Assembly (NCBI GenBank): GCA_949487015.1
Contig: CATAQZ010000249.1
Span: 1 to 20,241, forward strand
Source of the DNA: Flavobacteriales bacterium UBA4585
Lineage (GTDB): Bacteria > Bacteroidota > Bacteroidia > Flavobacteriales > Schleiferiaceae
DNA: 20,241 nucleotides
Direction of reading: 5' to 3'
A program made the translations under genes and the position numbers. This document shows positions 7,132 to 13,741 of the stretch, in pieces. The first letter of the stretch is position 1. Every line of letters begins with the position of its first letter. Below the pieces are notes generated by a model, which saw only the letters and a list, made by a program, of their open reading frames with translations, ran no database searches and had not been told where the DNA came from.

Positions 7132-7803
7132 ATGAAATTTGATGTTGCCTTAGGGACTTCTGTAGTGGTAATGGCTTTCGATGGAGAACGTTTAGTTGCC
7201 CTGATTGGTGAGAAATCACAAGAGCCTTACAAAGGTGCTCCGATGTTGCCTAGTAATTGGGTATCGGCAGGAGTAAGTGTTGAAGAGGTTGCAAAACGCA
7301 TGATGAATCGAATTTTAGGCGTTGAGAAAATATACCTCGAGCAGCTCAATGCTTTCGCGAAAGTATACCGAAATCCCATGGGACGTGTAGTGAATATTGC
7401 TTACTTCGCTTTGTTAAACTGGGACGTGGTAAAAGAAGTAAAGACTCCCGGCTACAAGTGGGTTTCTTTGGAGACTTCACCAGAAATGATATTTGACCAC
7501 AATGAGATATTAGAGATGGCTTACGAACGTCTCAAGCGTCGTGTAAAGCGCCGTCCTATTGGGTTTGTGATGCTACCGAAGCAATTCACATTTAATATGA
7601 TCCATTCCCTTTACGAGCAATGTTTACGAAAGGATCTTGATAAGCGAAATTTCCGAAAGAAATTCATGCGTAGTGAGCTTCTCATCGATACGGAAGAAAC
7701 CATATTTGAGGCGCCTGGTAACAAGAAGCCGAGTCGTTTGTACGAATTCAATCAGCAGAAATACGATAAGCTCACTTTGAAGGGCTACGATTTTAAGTTC
7801 TAA
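7132..7803 (+). CDS. NrtR-like transcriptional regulator: degenerate Nudix domain plus winged helix
   Basis: 223 residues. Residues 1-130 have the Nudix fold layout (VALGTSVVVMAF..., then a box region at 39-64). Residues 145-223 form the winged-helix domain typical of NrtR proteins (LPKQFTFNMIHSLYEQ, DKRNFRKKFMRSELL, KPSRLYEFNQQKY). In an active Nudix enzyme the box reads REUxEExGU. Here it reads RMMNRILGV (R56-V64), with all three glutamates replaced (M57, R60, I61) and the preceding glycines replaced by S41-N42. The Nudix part should therefore sense a ligand rather than hydrolyse one, as known for NrtR (ADP-ribose) and for sugar-responsive Bacteroides members of the family. The effector and targets are not evident: no NAD or pentose genes are adjacent. 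It may act on the nearby sugar symporter or barrel gene, or elsewhere. ATG start fits the promoter just upstream. Confidence 0.85.
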   Translation: MKFDVALGTSVVVMAFDGERLVALIGEKSQEPYKGAPMLPSNWVSAGVSVEEVAKRMMNRILGVEKIYLEQLNAFAKVYRNPMGRVVNIAYFALLNWDVVKEVKTPGYKWVSLETSPEMIFDHNEILEMAYERLKRRVKRRPIGFVMLPKQFTFNMIHSLYEQCLRKDLDKRNFRKKFMRSELLIDTEETIFEAPGNKKPSRLYEFNQQKYDKLTLKGYDFKF

Positions 7804-7804
7804 T

Positions 7805-7831
7805 AAAAAGCCCCGCAGAGCGGGGCTTTTT
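7805..7831. terminator. Bidirectional rho-independent terminator
   Basis: A perfect 12-bp stem AAAAAGCCCCGC (7805-7816) pairs with 7820-7831 around loop AGA. The flanking A- and T-tracts serve both the regulator gene (plus) and the thioredoxin-fold gene (minus), which converge here. Confidence 0.9.
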
Positions 7832-7837
7832 ATTATG

Positions 7838-8344
7838 CTATTGTTTTGCGTATTCTTCCCAGGGTACGCTCTGATAAATATTATCTCCAAAGAAGGTAGC
7901 GACTTTTAAAAATTGCGGGGCTTCTTGGTATCCAGGGACTGGACTCAGCATTTCAAATTTAGGATTCATAAAGACCACGGTAGGATAGCTCATTTTTCCA
8001 TTGAGTAGCGCAGCGGCCAATTCATGATAACCTCTCTTGCCTTGCGGTATGAATTTGAACGTATTGCCCAACATTTCTATGCTTTCCTTTTGCTCAGCAT
8101 CAAATTTCACGTTGTAATAGTGCTCGTTCATATACGCCGCAACCTCTGGATTTTGGAAGGTTGCTTTATCCATACGCTTGCACCATCCGCACCAATCTGT
8201 ATACACGTCAATGAAGATTTTCTTTGGTGCTTCTTCGGTTAAGGTCAGCGCATACGCTTCTTCAATAGACATCCATTGAATCTTCTCTTGCGCGTTAGTA
8301 CTAACCGTAAGACTGAGCAGTAGGAGTAAGGCAAATTTTCTCAT
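7838..8344 (-). CDS. Periplasmic thioredoxin-fold protein (CGWC active site)
   Basis: 168 residues with a signal peptide (MRKFALLLLLSLTVSTNAQ). A thioredoxin fold follows, with the redox motif WCGWCK (C52 and C55) after strand IFIDVYTD and the cis-proline at P121 (SYPTVVF). The PTVVFMNPKFEMLSPVPGYQ segment is typical of the small DUF255/thioredoxin_7-like proteins of Bacteroidota. It should act in the periplasm as a thiol-disulfide reductant or isomerase; the partner is unknown. The ATG lies just 13 nt past the terminator of the upstream transporter gene. The only promoter-like sequence there, TATTTTAG (minus strand, 8349-8356), would place the start of transcription at or next to the ATG, so the mRNA might be nearly leaderless or depend on read-through. 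Confidence 0.85.
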   Translation of the reverse strand: MRKFALLLLLSLTVSTNAQEKIQWMSIEEAYALTLTEEAPKKIFIDVYTDWCGWCKRMDKATFQNPEVAAYMNEHYYNVKFDAEQKESIEMLGNTFKFIPQGKRGYHELAAALLNGKMSYPTVVFMNPKFEMLSPVPGYQEAPQFLKVATFFGDNIYQSVPWEEYAKQ

Positions 8345-8357
8345 ACCCCTAAAATAG

Positions 8358-8385
8358 AAAACCCCGCGCCACGGCGCGGGGTTTT
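8358..8385 (-). terminator. Rho-independent terminator after the POT transporter gene
   Basis: A 13-bp perfect inverted repeat (AAAACCCCGCGCC, 8358-8370, with 8373-8385) is closed by 2 nt, so the innermost pair is probably open, giving a 4-nt loop. On the minus strand it follows the transporter stop at 8408 and ends in TTTT. Confidence 0.85.
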
Positions 8386-8407
8386 AGTTATAAAATTATG
8401 CTAAAGC

Positions 8408-9910
8408 TTATACGACGCCGTGCATCAATTTATTTAACGGTTTACTCAACAACGCAATGAGAATTGCGAATCCAATGAGCACAAAACCCAAGGTAGAGAA
8501 GGTGTCTACATACTTGTGTAGGCCTTCCTCTGCGGAAAGTACGATGGTTTCGCCACCATGACTTTCACCACCCGTCAACGTAGCAATCGCACCCGCTAGA
8601 TAGTTTGCCATTGCAAAGGACAAGAACCATCCGCCCATTGCGGTACCTGCAATATTTTTAGGTGCAAGTTTAGTTACCATAGACAGACCGATAGGACTCA
8701 AGAATAATTCACCAGTAGTATGGAGCATGTATAGGAATACAAGCGTAATTAAAGGTACCTGGAACGCATCATTCGCAAAATTTAGTGCCACTAACGTTAC
8801 CAAAAAACCAGCACCTAACTGGAGGATACCGTAGCTAAACTTCATCGGAATAGAAGGGTTTTTACCCATGGCATCCAGCTTAATCCACATCCACGAGAAT
8901 AATGAACCAAAGGTGATGATGAAGAATGGGTTAAAGAATTGCGTCATGGTCGCCGGCATTTCCCAGCTACCTACCATGCGATTCACATTTTCCTTTGCGA
9001 ACAGCGTCAATGAAGTTCCTGCTTGCTCGAAGGCTGCCCAGAAAATGATGTTGATGACCATCATAATGGTCAATGCAATCATACGGTCTCTCCAAACGCC
9101 ACCTTCTTTAACACCAGCTGATATTAATTGGAATACTACCAATACGAAGATGCCAATCAAAAGATAAATGAGCCAAGTGTTTTGAGATATGAGCACATAA
9201 CACAACGGAATCAATAAAAGCGATAGGATGGTGATGCTCTTCCAGCGTTCCATTCCCAGCCATTTTTCACGTCCAGCTTCTGTAATGTTGATATTTGGCA
9301 CATGCGCGTATTTCTTGCGTCCGCTCCAGAAAATGAAAAGACCTGCGAGCATACCTAATCCAGCTAAGCCAAATCCGTATTCAAATCCGTATTGTTTACC
9401 TACAACAGCCACAACGGTCGTTGCTAGTAGTGCACCGACGTTGATACCGATATAGAAAATAGTAAATCCAGAATCACGACGCGGATCACCATCTGCATAA
9501 AGCTTTCCTACAATGGTTGAAATATTTGCTTTAAAGTAACCGTTACCAACGATCAATCCACCCATACCTATAAGCATTAAAGAATCGCGTAAGGCGCGGT
9601 TTAAATCTAAAAGGTCTGTACTGGCGACTATTAGGAATTCCCCGATAGACATAAGGACGGCACCAAGCATAATAGCGTATTGGTAACCTAAAAATTTATC
9701 GGCAAGGCGACCTCCGAGGATAGGCGCAGCGTAGACTAATGCGGTATACGCTCCGTAAATCAAGAAGGCTTCAGAATTGCCTTTCATCATTGACTCAATA
9801 AGGAAAAGTGCAAGAAGGGCACGCATTCCATAATAACAGAAACGTTCCCACATTTCCGATAAGAAAAGCGTCCACAGCGCTGGTGGATGCTTCATAGATT
9901 GATCACTCAT
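8408..9910 (-). CDS. POT/PTR2 family proton-coupled di/tripeptide transporter
   Basis: 500 residues, major facilitator type with about 12-14 hydrophobic helices, inner membrane. Family motifs are clear: the proton-coupling ExxER motif in helix 1 (SEMWERFCYYG, E19-E22-R23), PTR2 signature 1 (GGRLADKFLG, 66-75), K127 in GNGYFKANIS, PTR2 signature 2 (FYIGINVGAL, 152-161), FEQAGTSL (E295) in helix 7 and GELFLSPIG (E401), the helix-10 glutamate. All charged residues known to matter in this family are present, so active import of di- and tripeptides is expected. The dipeptidyl peptidase IV gene is 66 nt upstream on the same strand with no terminator between, which suggests joint use of peptides. 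ATG at 9910; M6 is an alternative start. Confidence 0.92.
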   Translation of the reverse strand: MSDQSMKHPPALWTLFLSEMWERFCYYGMRALLALFLIESMMKGNSEAFLIYGAYTALVYAAPILGGRLADKFLGYQYAIMLGAVLMSIGEFLIVASTDLLDLNRALRDSLMLIGMGGLIVGNGYFKANISTIVGKLYADGDPRRDSGFTIFYIGINVGALLATTVVAVVGKQYGFEYGFGLAGLGMLAGLFIFWSGRKKYAHVPNINITEAGREKWLGMERWKSITILSLLLIPLCYVLISQNTWLIYLLIGIFVLVVFQLISAGVKEGGVWRDRMIALTIMMVINIIFWAAFEQAGTSLTLFAKENVNRMVGSWEMPATMTQFFNPFFIITFGSLFSWMWIKLDAMGKNPSIPMKFSYGILQLGAGFLVTLVALNFANDAFQVPLITLVFLYMLHTTGELFLSPIGLSMVTKLAPKNIAGTAMGGWFLSFAMANYLAGAIATLTGGESHGGETIVLSAEEGLHKYVDTFSTLGFVLIGFAILIALLSKPLNKLMHGVV

Positions 9911-9934
9911 GTTTCAGGTGTTTTTAGTGTTCAA

Positions 9935-9942
9935 CAAGTATA
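9935..9942 (-). promoter_or_regulatory. Possible -7 element for the POT transporter gene
   Basis: On the minus strand this reads TATACTTG, one mismatch from TAnnTTTG, and lies about 25 nt upstream of ATG 9910 in the 66-nt gap after the DPP-IV gene. No -33 TTG is well placed. It could give the transporter its own transcript in addition to one from the peptidase gene. Confidence 0.28.
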
Positions 9943-9976
9943 CATTTTATTTCTAAGAGCGGCTAGGGGCCAATTC

Positions 9977-12133
9977 TTATAAATTCTCAGCGATGAAATT
10001 GGTCATCTTTCGGTACAAGTGCATGGTCGTATTCCCACCGTAGATACCGTGGTTTTTATCAGGATAAGCGAACCAGTCGAAATCCTTATCTGCTTGAATC
10101 AGAGCTTCTACCATGCGCATGGAATTTTGAACGTGAACGTTATCATCTCCTGTTCCATGGATGAGAAGGTATTTTCCTGTTAATCCATCTACATGGGATA
10201 GGGGACTGTCCGCATCGTAGCCTTCACCATTTTCAGATGGAAGGCCCATGTATCTTTCGGTATAGATATTGTCGTAAAAACGCCAATTCGTCACCGGGGC
10301 AACGGCAACGGCCATTTTGAAAACATCCGGGCTTTGGAACAATAGATTTGATGCCATGTATCCACCGTAACTCCAACCAAAAACACCAATTCTATTGCCA
10401 TCGATGTACGAGCGTTTTGCTAATTCTAGCGCAGCTTCCGTTTGGTCGCGCGTCTCTAATTTTCCCATTTGACCGTAAGTACTCTTTTTGAAAGCCTCAC
10501 TTCGTCCGTCTGTACCATGGTTTTCTACACTAACGACGATCATATTATGTTCGTTAGCCAACATTTGGAACCACATGCCTCTAAATGCATCGTAGCTGTT
10601 CATAACAGTTTGACTCCCTGGACCTCCGTATACAAACATAAATAGTGGGTACGTTTTGTTTTCATCAAAGTCTACCGGTTTAATCATCCACGCATTGAGT
10701 GGGCCTCCAGAGGGGGTTTCTAGCGTGAAGAATTCTTTTTTGCTATAGGTGTATTTTTCTAAAGCTTGCGCTGCACGGTCGTTGGTTTTGAGTGTTCTTA
10801 CAATGCTGCCATCCCTGTTTCTTAATGTTACAACTGTAGGAACCCCTTCTGCACTGTAGCTGTTTATAAACAAGCTAAAGTCGTCGGTAAAACTGGCGTT
10901 ATGGCTTCCCGTAGCATTAGTGAGAAGGCTTTTAGAACGTCCGTTAATGCGAATGCTGTAAATATTTCGCTCGGTTGGGCTGCGCTCGGTGCTTTGGTAG
11001 TAGAGGGTGTTTTTAGCGTCCATCCCATAGAGGCGTGTAACATTGTATTCACCGCTAGTGATTTGACGTTTTATTTTTCCATTTGCTGCAACATGATACA
11101 AATGATTCCAACCGTCACGATCGCTCAATAACACAAAGGATCCATCTGCTAAAAAGTAGAGCTCATCATTGATTTCGAGGTATTTATCGTCAGATTCATG
11201 GTAGATCGCTTTTGCCGTTCCGTCCTCCGCATTTACAGCATAGAGGTTAAATTCATTTTGTAACCTATTCAGTGTGCTAACGATCCAAGTATTTTCGTCT
11301 GACCACTGCGCACGCGGCAGGTATTCATAAGGAACATCTTTCAATACTTGTTGAATTTGTCCAGATTTCATATTCCACAAGTGCGCTGTCACAATACTGT
11401 TATCCTCGCCAGCTTTTGGGTATTTGAAGGTGTACGGGTTGGGGTAAAGTTCTTTGCCGTACATGTCCATGTTGAAGCTTCTTACATTGCTCTCGTCAAA
11501 GCGTAGAAACGCGATGCTTTCGGAATTAGGCGACCACCAAAAAGCCTTGACGATCGCAAACTCCTCTTCGTAAACCCAGTCTGTTGCGCCATTTATGATT
11601 TTATTAAAAGCGCCATCGTTTGTGATTCGATTGTGCGCATCGGCCTTTATGTCATAGACGAATAAGTCATTGTCTAAGACATAAGCAACGAAGGCTCCGT
11701 CCGGGGAAAAGGTGGCATAACGTACTTTTTCTGGACGCAATTTCCGTGCTTTGTGACTTTCGAGATCGACCAGCCAAACAATACTACGTGAACTGCGACG
11801 ATAGATTTTCGTGGTTTCCGTTTTTAATATTGCCCAACTTTCGTCTTCGCTGAACGCGTAGGCGTCAAAGATTGGCACCTCAGAGGCCTCACTTTTTAAG
11901 GCCTTTACGTCCAATAATATACCGACTTGTTCGCCTGTTTCGTAGCTGTATTGTTCAATCGTCCCTTTGCCTTGGGTGGTATAATGAACGCCGTCATTCA
12001 TGCTTCGTAAGCCACTAATGCCTCCGGCATAAAATTCGTAACGCTGCCAAAGCGAATTCAGGGTGATGCTCTCTTGCGCTAAAGTGTTGAGGGTTAGGGC
12101 AAATATCGCCCCGAGTAGGAGTGTTTTTTTCAT
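9977..12133 (-). CDS. Dipeptidyl peptidase IV (serine peptidase family S9B)
   Basis: 718 residues, close to the length of other Bacteroidota DPP-IV enzymes. It removes N-terminal dipeptides ending in Pro or Ala. A signal peptide (MKKTLLLGAIFALTLNTLAQ) sends it to the periplasm or beyond. The N-terminal beta-propeller carries the DWVYEEEF motif; E189 and E190, with E191, match the double-glutamate that anchors the substrate N-terminus. The C-terminal alpha/beta-hydrolase domain has the full triad: S588 in GWSYGGY, D663 in HGTGDDNVH and H695 in DKNHGIYGG. No T9SS sorting domain is seen, so it is probably periplasmic. It lies just upstream of the POT transporter on the same strand, a logical enzyme and importer pair. 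A small inverted repeat (GATTCTGAATC, 12141-12151) lies directly before the ATG. Confidence 0.93.
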   Translation of the reverse strand: MKKTLLLGAIFALTLNTLAQESITLNSLWQRYEFYAGGISGLRSMNDGVHYTTQGKGTIEQYSYETGEQVGILLDVKALKSEASEVPIFDAYAFSEDESWAILKTETTKIYRRSSRSIVWLVDLESHKARKLRPEKVRYATFSPDGAFVAYVLDNDLFVYDIKADAHNRITNDGAFNKIINGATDWVYEEEFAIVKAFWWSPNSESIAFLRFDESNVRSFNMDMYGKELYPNPYTFKYPKAGEDNSIVTAHLWNMKSGQIQQVLKDVPYEYLPRAQWSDENTWIVSTLNRLQNEFNLYAVNAEDGTAKAIYHESDDKYLEINDELYFLADGSFVLLSDRDGWNHLYHVAANGKIKRQITSGEYNVTRLYGMDAKNTLYYQSTERSPTERNIYSIRINGRSKSLLTNATGSHNASFTDDFSLFINSYSAEGVPTVVTLRNRDGSIVRTLKTNDRAAQALEKYTYSKKEFFTLETPSGGPLNAWMIKPVDFDENKTYPLFMFVYGGPGSQTVMNSYDAFRGMWFQMLANEHNMIVVSVENHGTDGRSEAFKKSTYGQMGKLETRDQTEAALELAKRSYIDGNRIGVFGWSYGGYMASNLLFQSPDVFKMAVAVAPVTNWRFYDNIYTERYMGLPSENGEGYDADSPLSHVDGLTGKYLLIHGTGDDNVHVQNSMRMVEALIQADKDFDWFAYPDKNHGIYGGNTTMHLYRKMTNFIAENL

Positions 12134-12210
12134 TGGGATAGATTCTGAATCCCGCTAAGATAACATCTCGGAGACTTTTAATTCCTCAAAGAAGTGTGTA
12201 GATTAATATT

Positions 12211-12537
12211 TTATTCGCTTTCCTCTGCGAGACGCACCATCAATCCGTCGTATTCAGGTTTCATGAATATCTGACATCCTAATCGGCTGTTTTCTTCGAC
12301 AAAAAAGGCTTGATCTAGCATGTCTTCTTCATCATCAGATGGCGCGTTAAGTGTGTGTGCACTTTCAATATAACAATGGCAGGATGCACACATGGCCATA
12401 CCACCGCAGGTACCTTTTACAGGAAGCTCATACGACTTGCAAACCTCCATTAGGTTCATATTCATATCGGTAGGCGCGATGAGCTCGTGATGGAGTCCTT
12501 CACGATCAACAACGGTTATCTTGATGTCTGCACTCAT
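12211..12537 (-). CDS. 2Fe-2S ferredoxin (adrenodoxin/ISC type)
   Basis: 108 residues, small and acidic. The cluster ligands are C44, C50 and C53 (TCGGMAMCASC, C-x5-C-x2-C) and C88 (RLGCQI), the spacing of vertebrate-type/ISC [2Fe-2S] ferredoxins; C55 is an extra cysteine. The protein carries single electrons in the cytoplasm. Its stop codon region is 4 nt from the start side of the reductase operon: the reductase gene ends at 12542 and this gene starts at 12537, so the two are almost certainly co-transcribed and the reductase is the likely electron donor. The final acceptor (Fe-S assembly, a desaturase, hydroxylase or P450) is not encoded nearby. ATG start at 12537 gives MSADIKITVVDREG, the usual first strand. 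Confidence 0.9.
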   Translation of the reverse strand: MSADIKITVVDREGLHHELIAPTDMNMNLMEVCKSYELPVKGTCGGMAMCASCHCYIESAHTLNAPSDDEEDMLDQAFFVEENSRLGCQIFMKPEYDGLMVRLAEESE

Positions 12538-12541
12538 AGTA

Positions 12542-13555
12542 TCACTCTAAACTGCCTACACCGCCCATAACAGTGGTGTACTTAAACGATAGTTTTTTAT
12601 CCGGGAATGCTCTTTTGAAAGCACTTTGAACCATGATTGTCGCCTCATGGAATCCGCAAAGAATCAGTTTGAGCTTACCTGGATAGGTATTCACATCGCC
12701 AATAGCATAAATACCTTCTCTGTTCGTCCGGTAATCGGTTGCGTTGTCTACAACTATTGCGTTTTTCTCAATTTCTAATCCCCAGTCTCCTATGGGGCCT
12801 AGTGTTGGTGTGAGTCCAAAAAGTGGTAACCAATGGTCACATTCGATGTTTAAATCTTCTGCACCCTTTATCTTAATGGTGACACTGTCCAATTCGCTTT
12901 GGCCGTCCACATCTACAACTTCTGCATTAGTGATGAGCTTTACCTTGCCTTGTAAAGCTAACTCATGGACCTTGTCGACGGTGTCTAAATGTCCACGGAA
13001 AGATGTTCTACGGTGTACTAAACTTACTTCACTCGCTACATCTGCCAGGAAAACCGTCCAGTCTAGCGCACTATCGCCACCGCCTGAAATCACCACGCGT
13101 TTATCGCGGTATTTCTCCGGATCGCGTACGATATAATCCACACCTTTTTCTTCGAATTCAGTTAAACCTTCGATGGGCGGTTTACGAGGAGTGAAGACTC
13201 CCAGTCCACCCGCAATGGCGACAGAAGGTGCTTTATGTTTTGTCCCTTTATTAGTGGTGACAATAAAGGAACCGTCCTCTGTTTCTTCTATGCTCACGGC
13301 GCTTTCACCCAACGTAAATCCTGGGTTGAAAGGTTTAATCTGCTCCATGAGTTGATCCACTAATTCGCCGGCCATAACTACAGGAAAACCCGGTATGTCA
13401 TAGATGGGTTTCTTTGGATATATTTCCGCCAATTGTCCTCCAGGTTGTGGCAAAGAATCAATCAAATGGCATTTCATCTTAAGCAGTCCTGCTTCAAAAA
13501 CGGTGAACAATCCGGTGGGGCCAGCCCCTATGATAAGAAGATCGGTTTCGATCAT
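12542..13555 (-). CDS. Ferredoxin-NADP+ reductase, thioredoxin-reductase-like (YumC type)
   Basis: 337 residues (Bacillus subtilis YumC is about 332). It has the FAD dinucleotide motif GAGPTG (10-15), the NADPH-binding GGGDSALDW (158-166) with HRR (181-183) placed to hold the 2'-phosphate, and the second FAD motif GDVNTYPGKLKLI (from about 286). The CxxC redox pair of real thioredoxin reductases is absent; the corresponding region reads VDYIVRDPE. This points to the homodimeric ferredoxin reductase, which moves electrons between NADPH and ferredoxin (EC 1.18.1.2). It is the first gene of a two-gene operon with the 2Fe-2S ferredoxin. The ATG at 13555 gives MIETDLLIIGAGPTG directly and lies about 22 nt from an exact -7 element. 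Confidence 0.9.
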   Translation of the reverse strand: MIETDLLIIGAGPTGLFTVFEAGLLKMKCHLIDSLPQPGGQLAEIYPKKPIYDIPGFPVVMAGELVDQLMEQIKPFNPGFTLGESAVSIEETEDGSFIVTTNKGTKHKAPSVAIAGGLGVFTPRKPPIEGLTEFEEKGVDYIVRDPEKYRDKRVVISGGGDSALDWTVFLADVASEVSLVHRRTSFRGHLDTVDKVHELALQGKVKLITNAEVVDVDGQSELDSVTIKIKGAEDLNIECDHWLPLFGLTPTLGPIGDWGLEIEKNAIVVDNATDYRTNREGIYAIGDVNTYPGKLKLILCGFHEATIMVQSAFKRAFPDKKLSFKYTTVMGGVGSLE

Positions 13556-13576
13556 GATTATGCTGTTTTACATCTG

Positions 13577-13584
13577 CAAAGTTA
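13577..13584 (-). promoter_or_regulatory. -7 promoter element of the reductase-ferredoxin operon
   Basis: On the minus strand this reads TAACTTTG, an exact TAnnTTTG, giving a leader of about 15 nt before ATG 13555. No -33 TTG is found at 19-21 nt. It is one of two outward-facing -7 elements in the 186-nt gap between this operon and the large T9SS gene. Confidence 0.5.
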
Positions 13585-13714
13585 CTAGGTAAAATCGGCA
13601 TTAAATAGAACCCAAGTGCAATGTTCTCAACGGCAGTTGGAACCGCGCTTAAATCGGTTGTTCACTGAAGGAATTCAGTTGCTCGTTTAATGAAAAAAAT
13701 TCATGTGTTTTGAG

Positions 13715-13722
13715 TATTTTTG
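13715..13722 (+). promoter_or_regulatory. -7 promoter element of the large T9SS gene
   Basis: TATTTTTG, an exact TAnnTTTG, 19 nt before ATG 13742. There is no well-placed -33 TTG. It lies inside the region that would be coding if the upstream ATG at 13703 were used, which supports 13742 as the true start. Confidence 0.5.
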
Positions 13723-13741
13723 CGCTGTTAAAGAATACATC

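Noticed and set aside
12141..12151. Palindrome GATTCTGAATC just before the DPP-IV start codon
   Set aside because: An 11-nt element alone is too weak to call an operator or a structured leader, although its place in the leader is noted with the gene.
12744..13136. 130-residue open frame on the plus strand
   Set aside because: It lies wholly antisense to the well-supported ferredoxin-NADP+ reductase gene, with no family resemblance and no promoter.
13641..13659. Inverted repeat AACCG-N9-CGGTT between the divergent reductase and giant-gene promoters
   Set aside because: Arms are only 5 bp and it overlaps neither promoter; such repeats are expected by chance in a window of this size.
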